From Tricholomella constricta (taxonomy: Eukaryota; Basidiomycota; Agaricomycetes; Agaricales; Lyophyllaceae), in contig JAACJP010000017.1 of the NCBI GenBank assembly GCA_013368375.1, positions 496,001 through 560,000 of the forward strand: DNA of 64,000 nt, written 5' to 3'. A model generated the notes under the pieces. It was not told the origin of the DNA. It was given only the letters and a program-made list of their open reading frames with translations, and did not search any database. Positions 23,401-35,149 of the stretch are shown one piece after another (the stretch's first letter is position 1; each line of letters starts with the position of its first letter). Both the position numbers and the translations under genes were made by a program.

Positions 23401-24939
23401 AACGCTGGATTCAGTATCTGCAAGCGACGCTCACGAGTGGCTCTTTTCTCCGCTGAATCTCTTTCCCAGGAGGGTGTTTGCAAAAAGACTATCGACCGGA
23501 AAACAGCTGTGGAAGCTATCGCATGGTTCCCGGACGGAAAGAGTTGGTTGCCATCCTTTGATGCATTTGTCATTCTAATCTCAATGATTACGTAGGCTTT
23601 ATCTCGGTTGAGGGTAGCGATGTGATCAAACTAGTGCGTCGATTTCTCTAGTGCATTTAATTAGCCATTGTGACAGAGATTCGCAGGATCTCAACGGCAA
23701 TGTTCGTATTTAAATGCTCCTTTAAAGCTAAGTGACTGACTAGGTGAACGAACACAATATAGATCATTGAGCAGTACGACTTCGGTCGCATGAAATTGCT
23801 CGACGTCGCCGTCACGCCGGATTCTTCAAGGCTCATTGGTGTTGGACCCCTTCTGGAATCTCCTACCGGGCTACAACCAAGCAAATCCAGGGCAGAGAAG
23901 CGACTTGTTGGTGAGTTGTCGCCGGCCTCAACAAAGATGAAAACTGAGGAATGACTACAGTATACAACATGGCAACGAATCAAGTCGAGAAGTAAGTCAA
24001 AGAATCATTGCACATTTGCGTCGGCTAACTGACCACTTCTCCAAGCCAAACACCGGTCCTTAACGATGTCAGGGATATTACCGTTGCCCGGACTGTACGA
24101 AGTGGGGTCATCGCTTTGATCAGCTACGAGAATAAGGTGACGAGCATGAAATTCAACTTAATGTGATGCACTCATCGAGCGCAACATAGGCTCCTCCTCA
24201 ACTCTGGAAACTCGAGATGGTCAAGGATCGTGACAACAACTCGATTGTGACGGCACGACTTACTCTCAGGTTTGTCCATTGATAAATGTACTGTTCTGTC
24301 CTTTCCGTAACTTCCAATGGCAGACATACCTACATGCCCAAGGTCCAAGTTGACTTCGCCGGACACAGTTACTTTGGCGGGAAGAACAACGAACTAGTAC
24401 TCTGTGCCGGGAAAGGCAAGTCAAACAGTCATTCGCACGCTTTGCGAGCTTAACTATCTCTTCGCACTGCAGCTGGAGACATTCACATCTGGGACCAGGA
24501 ATCAGGCGCTCTCCTCCACCACCTCAGGGGTCAAACTCACAGCGGCGATTTGACTTGTATCGCATGGAATCAGGCAGCTGAGGACCCTTTCATGTTCGCA
24601 ACCGGAAGTCACGACGGCGCTGTTCGTATGTGGACCAAACGGCCAGAAGAGGTGGATGGCTTGGGCGGAGATCCAATAATACGGACCGATTCGCCTTTCG
24701 AGTTTACCGAACGAGAGAGCTCTCAAAGCACAATAGCACAGCAAGACTTGGAATCCAACTATTCTCACGACGATAACCGCCCACGTCCCTCACGCATGGG
24801 CTCTACCTCTCGGCACACAGAGCCAGAGGAGTTCTCGCAAAACAACAACGGCCCGTCACTCCGTGAACGAATTTTGGCCTACGCTGCTGCCCAGCGCGCT
24901 GCGGAAGCACAGGTGCAACAATCGCCCTCTATGACCTGA
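20464..24939 (+). CDS. 22-exon membrane-anchored WD40-repeat protein (~1,102 aa)
   Basis: Exons run 20464-20614, 20664-20702, 20753-20810, 20861-20885, 20943-21353, 21407-21437, 21488-21595, 21650-21881, 21944-22073, 22139-23067, 23119-23152, 23209-23270, 23324-23387, 23470-23542, 23596-23633, 23687-23701, 23763-23910, 23961-23991, 24046-24136, 24190-24269, 24324-24415 and 24473-24939 (3,309 nt in frame; exon 6 could start 12 nt earlier). The N-terminus has a coiled coil (FERRINSLDKELRNFANAARQL) and a basic KRRRRGR patch. Then come four hydrophobic segments: LLNLSTVATFFSAVTATTLQF, VFWFSSLVFSIAAAVNSLL, PLVFLVMSVASFSIGLCCFAY and ILTSVFTAFTSFGLAAVSAWF. A disordered linker with a tandem 50-residue repeat leads to WD40 blades (LQFSPDGKYLATSSWDRT, SPTGNLLLTK.GRGIKVW, GDIHIWDQESGALL, MFATGSHDGAVRMW). 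Introns 7 and 21 are GC-AG. Function unknown; membrane location inferred. Confidence 0.75.
22524..22823 (+). repeat. Tandem coding duplication (156 + 144 bp)
   Basis: Copy 1 at 22524-22679 and copy 2 at 22680-22823 both encode DVMNEPKSP...DESEELPTPTSSGRQ followed by LWKNAxRSVKLRSAISPPS. Copy 2 lacks four codons (RLAKS-type stretch). Nucleotide identity is high, including silent sites, so the duplication is recent. Confidence 0.85.
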
Positions 24940-25392
24940 ACGAAGTCTGCAGGTTTCAGACTTGTATGAGTACGCTTTTCTTATGCTCATGATATATCTA
25001 TTCCGTCTCGAGGGTTCATTTATTCAATGGGAAATATGTAATTTTATCCTAGCCGCCCGTCGTACTACCTACTCGCCCCTACGTATAACTACATAAGTAT
25101 GTTGATTATGACTGTCCATGATAAATGTAATGAAGTCGTTTGGTGGTTGATCCAGAACCAATTGCCTCGCGCAGCATTTAAAATCTGATGGTGGAAACAG
25201 CTGAAAAGCCAGCCATGTAGGCCAAAAGATTACATGTATCTTACTTTAAACAGACAATTTCCTAGCCCATTTCCTTCATGCTGCCATGTAAGTCTACATT
25301 TGGTATACAGCCTAGGTACAAGATATTAAGACAAGTCAAAAACTAGCTGAGGACCTCTATACGTCTCATCCAGAGCCAACACCGATGCCTTG
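24940..25392. other. Convergent 3' intergenic region
   Basis: Lies between the ends of the WD40 gene (+) and the OYE gene (-). AT-rich; no gene or repeat seen. Confidence 0.5.
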
Positions 25393-26993
25393 TTACTGCG
25401 CCACAGGATAGTCTGTGTAACCCACACTAAGCGCGCTATCGTCTTTGCCCCATTGCAGATGCTTGATATCAGGGACGTTATCGAGCGCCCTGCCGTTCTG
25501 AACTCGCTTAACGAGATCAGGATGGGTGATCCAATTGAACCCAATGACGATGCCGTCGGCCTTGCCAGCGGCGACGATCTCCGCGCCTTCTTCGGGGGTC
25601 ACTGCAGCATTGAGGAAGACCTTCGCGTTTTTAAAAACGGGGCGGTAGGATTCCAACACGTCGTGCACTGTGGCGCGCTTTTTACCTGTCAAGCAGAGTC
25701 ATCACATAATTCTCATTCGTGGCGTATGGGCGGGAGAGACATACCATCGTATTCGACGTCGTACATCGGCACATAGCGGACAAGAACAACATAGGCCAAA
25801 CCTAGCTTGTCAGCCTCGCTTAGGAAGTAGGTGTAAGTGTCGAGGGTCTCTTGAAGTGGCATTCTGGATTTGGCACATGAGAGTCTTGGAATGAATGAGA
25901 GAAGACTGGTATTTTACGAACCCAACATCGTTGTACCCGCCAGCGGGGTTGACCTTGAGGGCTACATTCTCGCCGAAGACCTCAATCATGACCTTGAGGA
26001 CCTCAAGACCGAACCGCGCACGATTCTCGATGCTTCCGCCCCATTGGTCTGTGCGTTTGTTGGCTGTGCTATCGAGGAATTGGTTTACAAGATAACCATT
26101 GGCGCCATGGACTGCACAAGCGATAAGTAGTGGTCAGAATCACTTGTTTCTTTGTACACCTGATATTGGCTTACGTTCAACACCGTCAAACCCAGCCTCA
26201 TGTGCGTTAATCGCAGCTTGCTTGAATTCGGCCACGATGATCCAGGGGTCTTCGATTGCCGTGGGCTGCACGAGTAGCATGAGTAACGTTATTGAAGGCA
26301 AGGCTGGATTTTTGGACATGCTTACAGTAACGTATCCTGGTAGGCCGGGAATGTGGCGGAATTTTCCACCTCGCGCTGCGATAGCTGAGGGAGCGTACAC
26401 GGGCTTAAAGAAAGTGGTTCATGAGCTGAAAGGCATTAAAGTCGAGGAAAGGTAACCTACAGTACCAGCTAACTTCTGCTCTGGAGCATCGGGGTGGGCA
26501 ACCCGACCGACTGTAACTTGAGTTAAAAGTGTGTTCAATGAACATATGAGTCAATATACCATGCCATAGCTGATTGAATGGTGGATTAATTGGATGTATA
26601 CTTTAGGAGAATCTGGGAGTTCTGACCTGCGCATAGATGTACGATCCATTGTCATGAACTGTGTCCACGACCTTCTTCCATTCTGCGACTTGTTTTTTGT
26701 TCCAGATACCAGGAGCGTAGGGCCATTCTGTCCTAAACCAAGGTAATGTTGTCAGCCACTGAGCATATGAAGATGGGGGGACGATGCTCCCACCCTTGAC
26801 GCGAGACGAGGGTACCCTCTGACGCGATGAGAGCTGCGCCACCAGCGGCGCGCTGACCGTAGTACTCTGCCATGACATCATTGGGCACGGTCTTGATTGC
26901 ACGATTCCGGGTGAGTGCAGACATCAAAACGCGATTGCGGATCGTGATGGAGCCGACTTTGAGAGGGGTGAAGAGGGAAGATATAGAAGACAT
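25393..26993 (-). CDS. Old-yellow-enzyme family NADH:flavin oxidoreductase
   Basis: An FMN-dependent ene-reductase (TIM barrel) that reduces activated double bonds with NAD(P)H. It starts MSSISSLFTPLKVGSITIRN at 26993 and has MSALTRNRA, DVMAEYYGQRA, then QLWHVGR, HGANGYLVNQF and WGGSIENRARF. In HGANGY the His-x-x-Asn pair that binds substrate and the tyrosine proton donor are all present. The C-terminus carries FKNAKVFLNAAVTPEEG, and GKADGIVIGFNWITHPDL for FMN phosphate binding. About eight exons: intron ends seen near 26793/26735, 26645/26570, 26559/26509, 26459/26408, 26325/26272, 26182/26119, 25931/25862 and 25744/25692 (approximate). A 10-nt exon (26560-26569) supplies LWH of the QLWHVGR motif. 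Length (~370 aa) is normal for the family. Confidence 0.9.
26560..26569 (-). other. 10-nt microexon in the OYE gene
   Basis: CTATGGCATG, preceded by CAATCAG and followed by GTATATTG, encodes L-W-H plus the first base of V. Without it the conserved family motif would lack LWH, so the exon is supported by protein conservation. Confidence 0.8.
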
Positions 26994-27536
26994 GACTTGT
27001 TGTTGATATAAAAGATTTCGAATGAGGGACTATGATGGCAGGATATGTTGCGATGTTTCATCGAAGCAGTCAGCCTTTTTATATTCTCAACGCCCGAGTT
27101 TGTAAGACCGTCTGGGGATGGTAAATTTCTTGTTATTGATCAAGTGATGACTGCATCCAAAAGACTTCTTCTAGCCCATACCAAGGCTAATTTGAAACCC
27201 GCCTCATACATGTGAAGCGGTATCTGTCGAAGAAGGTCATCTCAGTCAGGGTGCAGAGATGATTAAATCTCATTTTGGGTCGAGTAAGCCGTCGATCTTA
27301 GTATGTCAGAAGAAACCAACGAAAGGATTACTAATGGGTGCGATGTTGAAAAATCTGATCGACTCTGAACAAAAGTGCCAAATGATGCTTACGCAGTTTG
27401 GCACCCGCTTCAAAACCAAATAGTCTTGCGTAAACGGGCTGACGTACTTCGTCGAGACCGAGGCTTGAACGTCGTACTCCCGGAGTTACATATCATCTCC
27501 AATAAGAACATCAAACATACACAATTTTGGTTCTTT
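26994..27536. other. Intergenic between OYE gene and lectin-fold gene
   Basis: Contains the OYE promoter with its TATA box and the 3' flank of the next gene. No further gene seen. Confidence 0.5.
27074..27083 (-). promoter_or_regulatory. TATA box of the OYE gene
   Basis: TATAAAAAGG on the minus strand, about 80 bp upstream of the ATG at 26993. Confidence 0.5.
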
Positions 27537-28592
27537 TCAAGAAGCGCTATTCTGGACGATCTTCGCAATACTACACACGTTCCCAGCAGCCGTCGCGCCA
27601 GTCACGGTGTAAGGCTTGGATAAGGTTAGGTGTGTTGTGGAGGAAAATCAATATAAACTTACGTATGTTCCGAGATGCGCGGTTTTTCCGCACCATGCCG
27701 ACGCGGCTGTCGTGGAGGTGATCTTAACGTTCGTCTACGATCAGGACAAGGGGCAATGAGACTTGCGCCTTAGAATAATTACTATTGAGCAATCCACAAT
27801 AGGCACTAACGTATGTGATGGGTCCAAAATTGAAGGGGACATTGGTTAACTGCAGTGAAAGGGATGAGATCAGGTATGTAAGAAAGAAAAGGTGACAAAC
27901 CTCAGCAGCAAAAATAGCTCTAAAAAGCAGAAGCTGTCATCGGGCCCTGCACACATGGAGACAAGAAATCTCACCTGTTCATCGTGTTTCCTGTAACATT
28001 GAGGGTGGTGGTGGCGGATTTACCGTTGCTGGAGAGTGTACAAGTCCAAACAGTGCCAGACTGTTCGTTAGACTACATGAGTTTCGATAAGACTAGGGCA
28101 ACAAGAAGGTTCCCGACGGAGGTGAAGGAGAAGTGAACAGTATCCCCAGGATTGACGTTGAAGCCGTTACCCCAAGGCAAGGAAGGTGTTCCGTAGAAAC
28201 CGTCGCCTACGAACACAAATCTAGACAAAGCCTCGGAAGACAGACTGAAGAAAATTCACCAATCCACCATACACCACTCCTACCGTCTAGGACAGCCTGG
28301 AGAACCCCATTTCCGCTTTGAAGTCCAGGCCAAACATAGGGAGTACCTGTATATGCTGAACAGGTGGTTTTTACAAACGAGACATGCAATACCTCCGGGC
28401 TGAGGCAACTTTGGAACCACCATATCTCCAGACATGGCAGTGAAGGTGCTAAATTCAGAGCGTCTAGCCCTTCAGCTCATAGCAGTGAAAGCTCGCGAGA
28501 ACTAACGCTCCGTTCCATTCTACAGTGTACCAGTTGGCTGCATGCACAGAGAGGGCGAGAAAACTGAAGGCAAGGCCAATGAAAGCTAGCAT
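27537..28592 (-). CDS. Secreted concanavalin-A-like lectin/glucanase-fold protein (G1-peptidase-like)
   Basis: The first residues MLAFIGLAFSFLALSVHA form a signal peptide cleaved before ANWYTVEW. About ten short exons give a ~240-residue protein: SGDMVVPKLPQPG, TPYVWPGLQSGNGVLQAVLDG, RSGVWWIG, GTPSLPWGNGFNVNPGD, SGTVWTCTLSSNGKSATTTL, VPFNFGPITY, SAWCGKTAHLGTY and a C-terminal YTVTGATAAGNVCSIAK. This block order resembles multi-copy secreted fungal proteins whose fold is shared with G1 (eqolisin) peptidases and concanavalin-like glucanases. I cannot show the catalytic Gln/Glu pair of true eqolisins, so the enzymatic role is open. Start chosen at 28592 because it begins the signal peptide; the stop is at 27537-27539. 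Confidence 0.75.
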
Positions 28593-29041
28593 GGTGACTT
28601 GGGGATCTCAAAGGTCGCAGCATTAGCAATTTATGGGCAGAGAACGGGCCGCTAGCGGCAGAAAACGACAAGATGACCTGCATCGGCGCCCGCGAAGAAG
28701 TAAAGGAAGTGGGGATGATTATCCGCGGAAGTCATGGGGGGATTCAGAAAAACCGAGCTTCAGGCAGAGTCACGGAAGATTGCATGTCTGTCGACGAACA
28801 AGGACCCTAAAACGCTGTCATTATCATGAAAGCTCTTTAAGCATGGCCGACGAGCAACGGCAACGGATAAAATATGACAGTGCTGCCGAGATCCGGGATT
28901 TGGCGACAACCGCCGCTGTGGTAAAGAGGTCCAAACAAATTACATCGCTTGCAGCCGACACTCAACGCTGGCAACACTCCTTCTCCTCACCTCTTCTCGC
29001 TAGTTATCAGCTTATAACCGCATTCTTTTCCGGACTAGCAG
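28593..29041. promoter_or_regulatory. Divergent promoter region (lectin-fold gene / KGD2)
   Basis: About 450 bp between divergent starts. No gene supported; no clear TATA in the usual place on either side. Confidence 0.4.
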
Positions 29042-30894
29042 AAATGCTTTCAAAACAGATCATCGCAGTTGCGCGCGGTCGCAGTCTGCAGTATGCTTCG
29101 CATGTTCGGAGCACGGTGGCGCCGAGCCTCACTCGAGGATGGTATGCACATCCTTCTTGACCTGGAGCTTCCATAACACGAGAGGGAATAGGGACATTGC
29201 CAGCGCCCACGCGCGAACGGCGAAATTTCACTCGTCGAAACTATTACAAGGTATGGACCATCACACTTCGAGGAACCGGATCTTAAAATTGGGTCATTCT
29301 AGCTGAGACTGTCAAGGTCCCTCAAATGGCCGAGTCCATCACTGAGGGTACATTAAAGACATGGTCAAAACAAGTTGGCGACTCAGTCGCAGCTGATGAG
29401 GAAGTCGCGACCATTGAGACTGACAAGGTGCGTATATAAAGTGGACTTTTCAGAAAACTCAAAACCCACGGCCTGGTTCGTAGATCGACGTTTCTGTAAA
29501 TGCACCTCAGTCTGGGAAGATTGTGAAGCTTCTCGCAAATGAAGAGGATACCGTGACTGTCGGACAGGACTTGTTCGTCATTGAACCTGGTGAAGTTGAA
29601 GGTGTGTGGGTTTTCAATCAATGTCATAGAATCCCCTTGATATAAATGTCAATAAATCAAGCCGCTGCCCCTCCCCCGCCTAAAGAGGAGCAAACCTCTG
29701 GCGAAAGCCAAGTCAAAGACGTTACGGAACCGGTAGATCAGCAGGTGAACAAGGAACTCCCTAAACCTCCAGCACCCTCCGAGAGCGACAAGAAATCCAG
29801 TGGTGTCAAAGAGGCGCCTAAGGACAAGAAAGAGTTCAAGGAGAAAGAGGGAGCGAGTAAAAAGGACAAGAAGGAAACGCCTGTTGCCGTGCGCCCTGCA
29901 CCCGGAAGCCGGAATGAGACCAGGGTGCTTTCTACGCTTTCCTGCTGCCCGCGTAATGTTAACATCAAGGTTATTTGCAGGTGAAGATGAACCGCATGCG
30001 TCTGCGTATCGCTGAGCGCCTGAAGGAATCCCAGAATGCCGCCGCCTCATTGACAACATTCAACGAGATCGATATGTCATCGCTGATGGAAATGCGCAAG
30101 AAGTTCAAAGACCAGGTGATGAAGGAGCATGAGGTTAAGCTCGGGTACATGAGCGCCTTCGCTAAGGCGTGTACCCTAGCCCTGAGGGAGATCCCGGCGG
30201 CGAACGCGTCGATCGAGGGCGAGGAGATCGTGTACCGTGACTACGTTGATTTGAGCGTGGCTGTTGCGACGCCAAAGGGCTTGGTGACCCCTGTCGTTCG
30301 TAACACGGAGACCATGAACTTCGTCGACATCGAAAAGGAGATTGCGTTCCTTGGGAATAAGGTGACGCTTGTGCCGATTATTGCCAATACGCGCCCTGAT
30401 CCTATCTGTCCGTTTTCTAGGCTAGGGACGGCAAACTTACCCTTGAGGACATGGCTGGCGGAACCTTCACCATGTGAGTCTTTGATCTCACTTCGCAAGG
30501 CGGTGACTTTACGAAATTTGTCATAGCTCCAACGGCGGTGTCTTCGGGTCGTTGTACGGTACTCCTATCATCAACCTGCCTCAATCTGCTGTCCTTGGTA
30601 CGTTTCCTCCACACATCAATATATGGCTTTCTGATCATTGTGCTTCCACTTCCCCCAGGCATGCATGCCATCAAGGAGAAGCCCGTTGTTGTGGGTGGTC
30701 AGATTGTCATCCGGCCTATCATGGTCGTCGCCCTCACTTACGACCATCGCTTGTTGGACGGCCGTGAAGCCGTCACCTTCCTTGGTACGACCATCACGTC
30801 TCTGAGCTTTGTGTCTGTGATTCTCACGTTCTTCTCGTGTATAGTGAAAATCAAGGAATACCTTGAAGACCCCAGGAAGATGCTCCTCGCTTAG
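29042..30894 (+). CDS. KGD2: Dihydrolipoamide succinyltransferase, E2 of 2-oxoglutarate dehydrogenase
   Basis: Transfers succinyl from lipoate to CoA in the mitochondrial 2-oxoglutarate dehydrogenase complex (TCA cycle). Starts [16 protein letters not shown], an Arg-rich mitochondrial presequence. The single lipoyl domain has [15 protein letters not shown] and ETDK-IDVSV, where the modified lysine is the last codon before an intron. A Lys/Glu/Pro-rich linker follows; no E3-binding domain, as usual for this E2. The catalytic domain has [80 protein letters not shown] and the active-site [13 protein letters not shown] (His and Asp of HxxxDG). Ends [13 protein letters not shown]. About ten exons with short introns; the donors GTATGC, GTATGG, GTGCGT, GTGACG, GTGAGT and GTACGT are visible. 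Intact. Confidence 0.93.
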
Positions 30895-31263
30895 AGATCG
30901 CCTTACAATTTGTAGGGCCGATCATGATTGCACACTAGCTAATTATTTGATTTGGTTCTCTCCTATACATGCCCAATCTAAAACATCTTTAATGCGCAAC
31001 TAGTGCTGTTAGGCGGCTCGTATGCATCAACGCGCCATGCGAGCTGACAATGACCTCTGGAAAGATTAAACAAGTGGCTCTCGATGCATGGGGAATCGTA
31101 GTGATGTCGCACTGCCTCATCCCTACGAATCATTCCGCATTTTTTTTCTCAAATCAAATTATCGTGTTAAAGGCGCATTGTGCCTATGGTACACGGCACA
31201 TGCGAACAGGTAGATACAAGCATCTACTTGCCCATCTGTCCTCTTTACTGTTTACTGTTGACG
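30895..31263. other. Intergenic, no gene seen
   Basis: 3' flank of KGD2 and upstream of the F-box-like relic. Nothing recognisable. Confidence 0.5.
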
Positions 31264-32080
31264 ATGGTACCTTCCTTGCCGTTCCCTGACGATGTTGTCG
31301 TTCACGCAATCGAAGAACTTCTGAATAATCCCTCAGTGCTGGCCTGCTCAATCGTCACTCGTCGCTTCGCATCACCAAGCCAGAAACAGCTCTTTCGGAG
31401 GACGTTTATTTCTCCTCAATGATCAATTTTATGCGCTCCCCACACGAAAGTCCATACATTTCGCTCTACGTTAAAGTTTAAAATTATTCGCCAACTGGAC
31501 GCCTCGCTTTAAAGGCGTAAAGGGGCCGACAGAATCATAAATCCTCACCATCTCTTCTCGAGTCGATGTTTACCCTTCGCTGAAGTCCTTTTCTTTGACC
31601 TTAGCCCCGTGGTATAGACTGCTTGTTTGGGATGTATGTTCGTCACTGTTGCAAACTAGCCTTCTGCCAAAATGGGAATCGAGCATGGGAATTTCTGAAC
31701 CCTGCTACCACTTCCACGCATTCATTGTTGCAGAGTCGCGCCTACCTGATCCTGACCTTGGCTCGGGGTCGCTTGGGAAGAAGCCTGGTCTTGAGATCCT
31801 CGTGATTGAAACAAGTTCCGGGGGGCAGGTCTCATCCTGAGCAGATGTCCTCAATTTTGGATCTCTTACAATGACGGGAGCTTGGACCGATTTTTGCGCC
31901 TTGCTGCATTGTCATATCGTTGCGATCGACTTTTGGGACGACCTTCAAACTGTCATGACTGGTGGCGCATTTCCTTTGCCACTCCTCACAATGGTTTTGA
32001 TGTTGGTCAGAGACAAGTACCATGTATCAAGTGCGGTTTGCGGGCTGAACGACTTTGCGTGGCTCCTCCTGTAGCAATGC
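31264..32080 (+). pseudogene. Decayed F-box-like paralogue (first of three)
   Basis: It begins MVPSLPFPDDVVVHAIEELL and SVLACSIVTRRFASPSQKQLFRR, which parallels the start of the two genes downstream (PIPEDVIIQIIDQL, QCSTVARSFLRPSQQRLFH), and then stops at 31420. Further blocks of the same protein survive in other frames: SRLPDPDLGSG near 31735 (compare RLPGCDLDPS) and DFWDDLQTVMTGGAFPLP near 31930 (compare VFWDELHTVLTSGAFPHL). So the whole gene is present as scattered pieces with large deletions and frameshifts. Confidence 0.75.
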
Positions 32081-32341
32081 GACAGCGTGGCATTTTCTCC
32101 AGTACCACGGCCGGTATCACCAACTTGCCTTGAGATGAGACTGGGAACAAGTTACAGAGATTGGCGTTAGTCGGGTGACAGACGCGATTTCATCAATTAA
32201 CGCATGAAATGCCCGAAAGTTCTTGAACTTGAACGCGTCGATGCCAAGTTGAAGCCAAGTCGACACGTTACACAGTTAAACACGACCCCTTGACAATTCG
32301 GACATGACACGAGGCTGAGCTCGTCCTCCCCACAACCGACA

Positions 32342-33642
32342 ATGACATTTTCCGTGCCGATTCCTGAAGACGTTATCATCCAAATTATTGACCAACTCGA
32401 TCGTTCGACGCTCTCCCAGTGTTCCACCGTTGCTCGTTCATTCCTGCGTCCAAGCCAGCAGCGGCTCTTCCACACAATCGTCCTGCCCTGTCATCGGAGA
32501 CAATGCCGAAATCTCCATGCGCTCCTCACACAGAGCCCTCATATTGTGCCCTATGTCAAAACACTGTCTGTATACGTGATATTTTCAAGGTCAGGAGCAA
32601 AAATTATGCAGACAATGGATTTGACAGAACCGACACTTCCCTCGATCATCGGCATGCTGTCCGCATTGAAGTCCTTTGCCTTTATTTCAGTTCCCCACGA
32701 ACCTTTGAACTGGGGCTCCTTCTCGCCGGCGCTCCAAGCTTCACTCCTTGCCCTTTTTCAATTACCCAGTCTCACCTGCATCGAGATAAATCAGGGGAAA
32801 TTCCCGTTGTCTGTTTTTTCGCGATCCATTCAACTCAAAGAATTGCGCCTACCCGGTTGCGACCTTGATCCCTCGCTAGACACCAACGATCTTGCAACAG
32901 ACGTCTTGGCATTACCGCGCCTCGAGACCTTCACGATTGAACCGGGTACCTTAGGCCTCGCCCATCTTGAGCGACTGCCTGCCGTTGTGGATATCTCACA
33001 CTTGCGTGAGCTGGTCTGGACTGATTCTGACATCGAGAGTCTCAGTGTCGTAAAAGTTCTGACAAGTCGCTGCGCCCACTCCCTAGAGCGGCTTCGATGG
33101 ACAGTCCCAGAACCATACGGCAATGCATATCGTATGTAATTCATCCGACTGCGATCATCGTCACGCAAATTTACACGTATATTCTTCCAGCCACAAACAC
33201 CGACTTATCCATCCCACTGAACCTCAGATGTTTAGAGGTCAGCGCTTGGAACCCATGGGAAGAGTATTCAAGCGCAAATCCATTCATCTGGGCTTTCAAA
33301 GCCTTGAAAGCCCTCGTCCCTGAACGCCACAAGGTCCCCTCGTTGTTGGAAAACCTGGTCATGGACATCACCACATTACATTGCGACGATTTCAGCATGC
33401 GGGAAATCGCTGGGAACGTCTTCTGGGACGAACTTCACACTGTCCTGACCAGCGGTGCATTCCCACATCTGCGGCGCATCTCCATCTTTCTGTCCACCCT
33501 GGGCGACATGAGCAAGAGTTGTTTTCAGGAATCCTGGGTCACACCCATGACGAAAAGGCTACCTCTCTTGCACCGGCAGGGGAGCTTGTACTTGACTAAG
33601 GGTACATATCGTGTTAGATTTCTCGTAAAGGAGTGTAAATAA
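32342..33642 (+). CDS. F-box-like / leucine-rich paralogue (second of three)
   Basis: Two exons: 32342 to about 33131, and about 33192 to 33642, joined by a GTATGT...TTCCAG intron (phase 1, giving AYPTNTDLSIPL). The N-terminus PIPEDVIIQIIDQLDRSTLSQCSTVARSFL has the pattern of a short F-box (proline, I-I-x-x-L, C-S-x-V). The rest is made of irregular leucine-rich segments (LPSLTCIEIN, IQLKELRLPGCDL, LPRLETFTI, ISHLRELVW, LNLRCLEVSAW). Such proteins in Agaricomycetes form large families and are presumed SCF substrate receptors; this is inference. ~410 residues. It shares the same block order with the gene at 33840, so the pair arose by tandem duplication. Confidence 0.7.
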
Positions 33643-33839
33643 TTGTACTGGTAACGGTTTAGGGTTTTTCCGAGCCAATTACTATGGTTCTCGTGATCAG
33701 CAAATCCCGTATTAAATGTATCCAGAGGCCTAATCACTGGTTTCTATACTTACTGCACCACTGCAAGCATGATAAATCGTGGTGTTCGGCGAAGGCCGAA
33801 CTTTTGAGTCCGTGCTTTTGTGGACTCTGCGCTCAATCA

Positions 33840-35149
33840 ATGACATTCGCTCTGCCTGTCGAGGTAATCACCCAAATCATTGAACAGATACCTCTTACAC
33901 TTGATTCAGCCACAGATCGTGCATTCTTGTCGGCATGCTCCACCGTGAACCACGCTTTCGTATCTCCTTGTCAAAGTCGCCTGTTTTCTAGCATCCGTCT
34001 CGTTTCCTTCAACGGTGCAGTTCGATGCAGGGCGCTTTACGAGCTTCTAATCTACTCGCCTCACATCGCATGCCTCGTTCGTACGCTTGCTATCCAGAAC
34101 GGATGGATGACTCAGAAGGAGCCGATATCGAAGAGGGTTATGTGGGCCTTGACTGAACCAACGTTTCCTCTCGTCCTCAATCTGCTCCCCGCACTGCAAT
34201 CACTGTATTTCAACTCCAGCCCAACTAGGCCCCTAAACTGGGCCAATATGGGGCTTACCGTCCAAACTTCTTTACTTCGCCTCTTTACCTTGCCCAGCCT
34301 GATCAAGATTCACCTGCGAAACGTGAAAATCCCGCCCACCGTATTTTCTCGCTCTGCCCAGCTGGTGAATCTCGGCCTAAGCCGGTCAGAGCTCGATCCC
34401 TCTCAATCAGCAGCTACAGCCGCAACGGCCATTGCAAGCCCAGAGAGGCCTCGACTTCAATCTTTGACGATCATATCAGAAACTGCGAATGCAGTTCTAG
34501 ATCATATATCCTCAACGTTGGATGTTTCGCAGTTGAGCGAGCTCATCCTGGCCGATGTAGATGGCCTCAGTCGTGTGGCAACCTTTCTTGATCAATGCGC
34601 TTCATCCTTGGTGCGCTTCGCTTGGGCTTCACCGAGCCTCAATGAATTTGATTCCTCTGGTGCTCAAAATGTCACTGAAGGTTCGATGTTCTTTCAGAAA
34701 TCTCTACACGCGTGACTTGATGATGATCTTCCTCAGCATGCCCCGTTGTTCTCTCTCCCAGATTGCGCTCCCTAGAGGTCTTCGTTTCAGATTTTCCGAA
34801 CCGCAGGGAAATACTGCCACCTTTCGCTTGGGTTCTGCATACCCTAGCGTCCTTCGCTTCCTCGCCTGAACAATCAGATCTCGAAGACATCGCGCTCGGC
34901 TTCATCACTTTCGGATCGTTTGATCACTACCAAAATATTATGCCGCTGTCCTTCTGGAATGATCTGGACAGCGTCCTTACAACTGGCGACACCTTCAACA
35001 AGCTCCGGCGAGTTCTAATGGTACTGCGTCATCGTCAACCACCCGTTAGGGGGGACGCCGCTCAGCTGTGGACAGGTTTAATGGCTCAACGCTTGCCTCG
35101 TTTAAATACCTGTGGCTTGCTCTCCATTACGCATGAGTCTGTCCCATAG
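33840..35149 (+). CDS. F-box-like / leucine-rich paralogue (third of three)
   Basis: Starts MTFALPVEVITQIIEQIPL and FLSACSTVNHAFVSPCQSRLF, closely following its neighbour, and has the same blocks: LTEPTFPLVLNLLPALQSLYF, RPLNW, FTLPSLIKIHLRNVKIP, FSRSAQLVNLGL, LDVSQLSELILADVD. One intron lies near 34680-34760; after it the frame reads LRSLEVFVSDFPN and LSFWNDLDSVLTTGDTFNKLRRV, ending THESVP at 35149. I could not fix the exact donor: GAAG|GTTCG and the CTCTCCCAG acceptor do not give matching phases. A small indel or another donor is possible. Function as for the neighbour, by inference. Confidence 0.65.
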
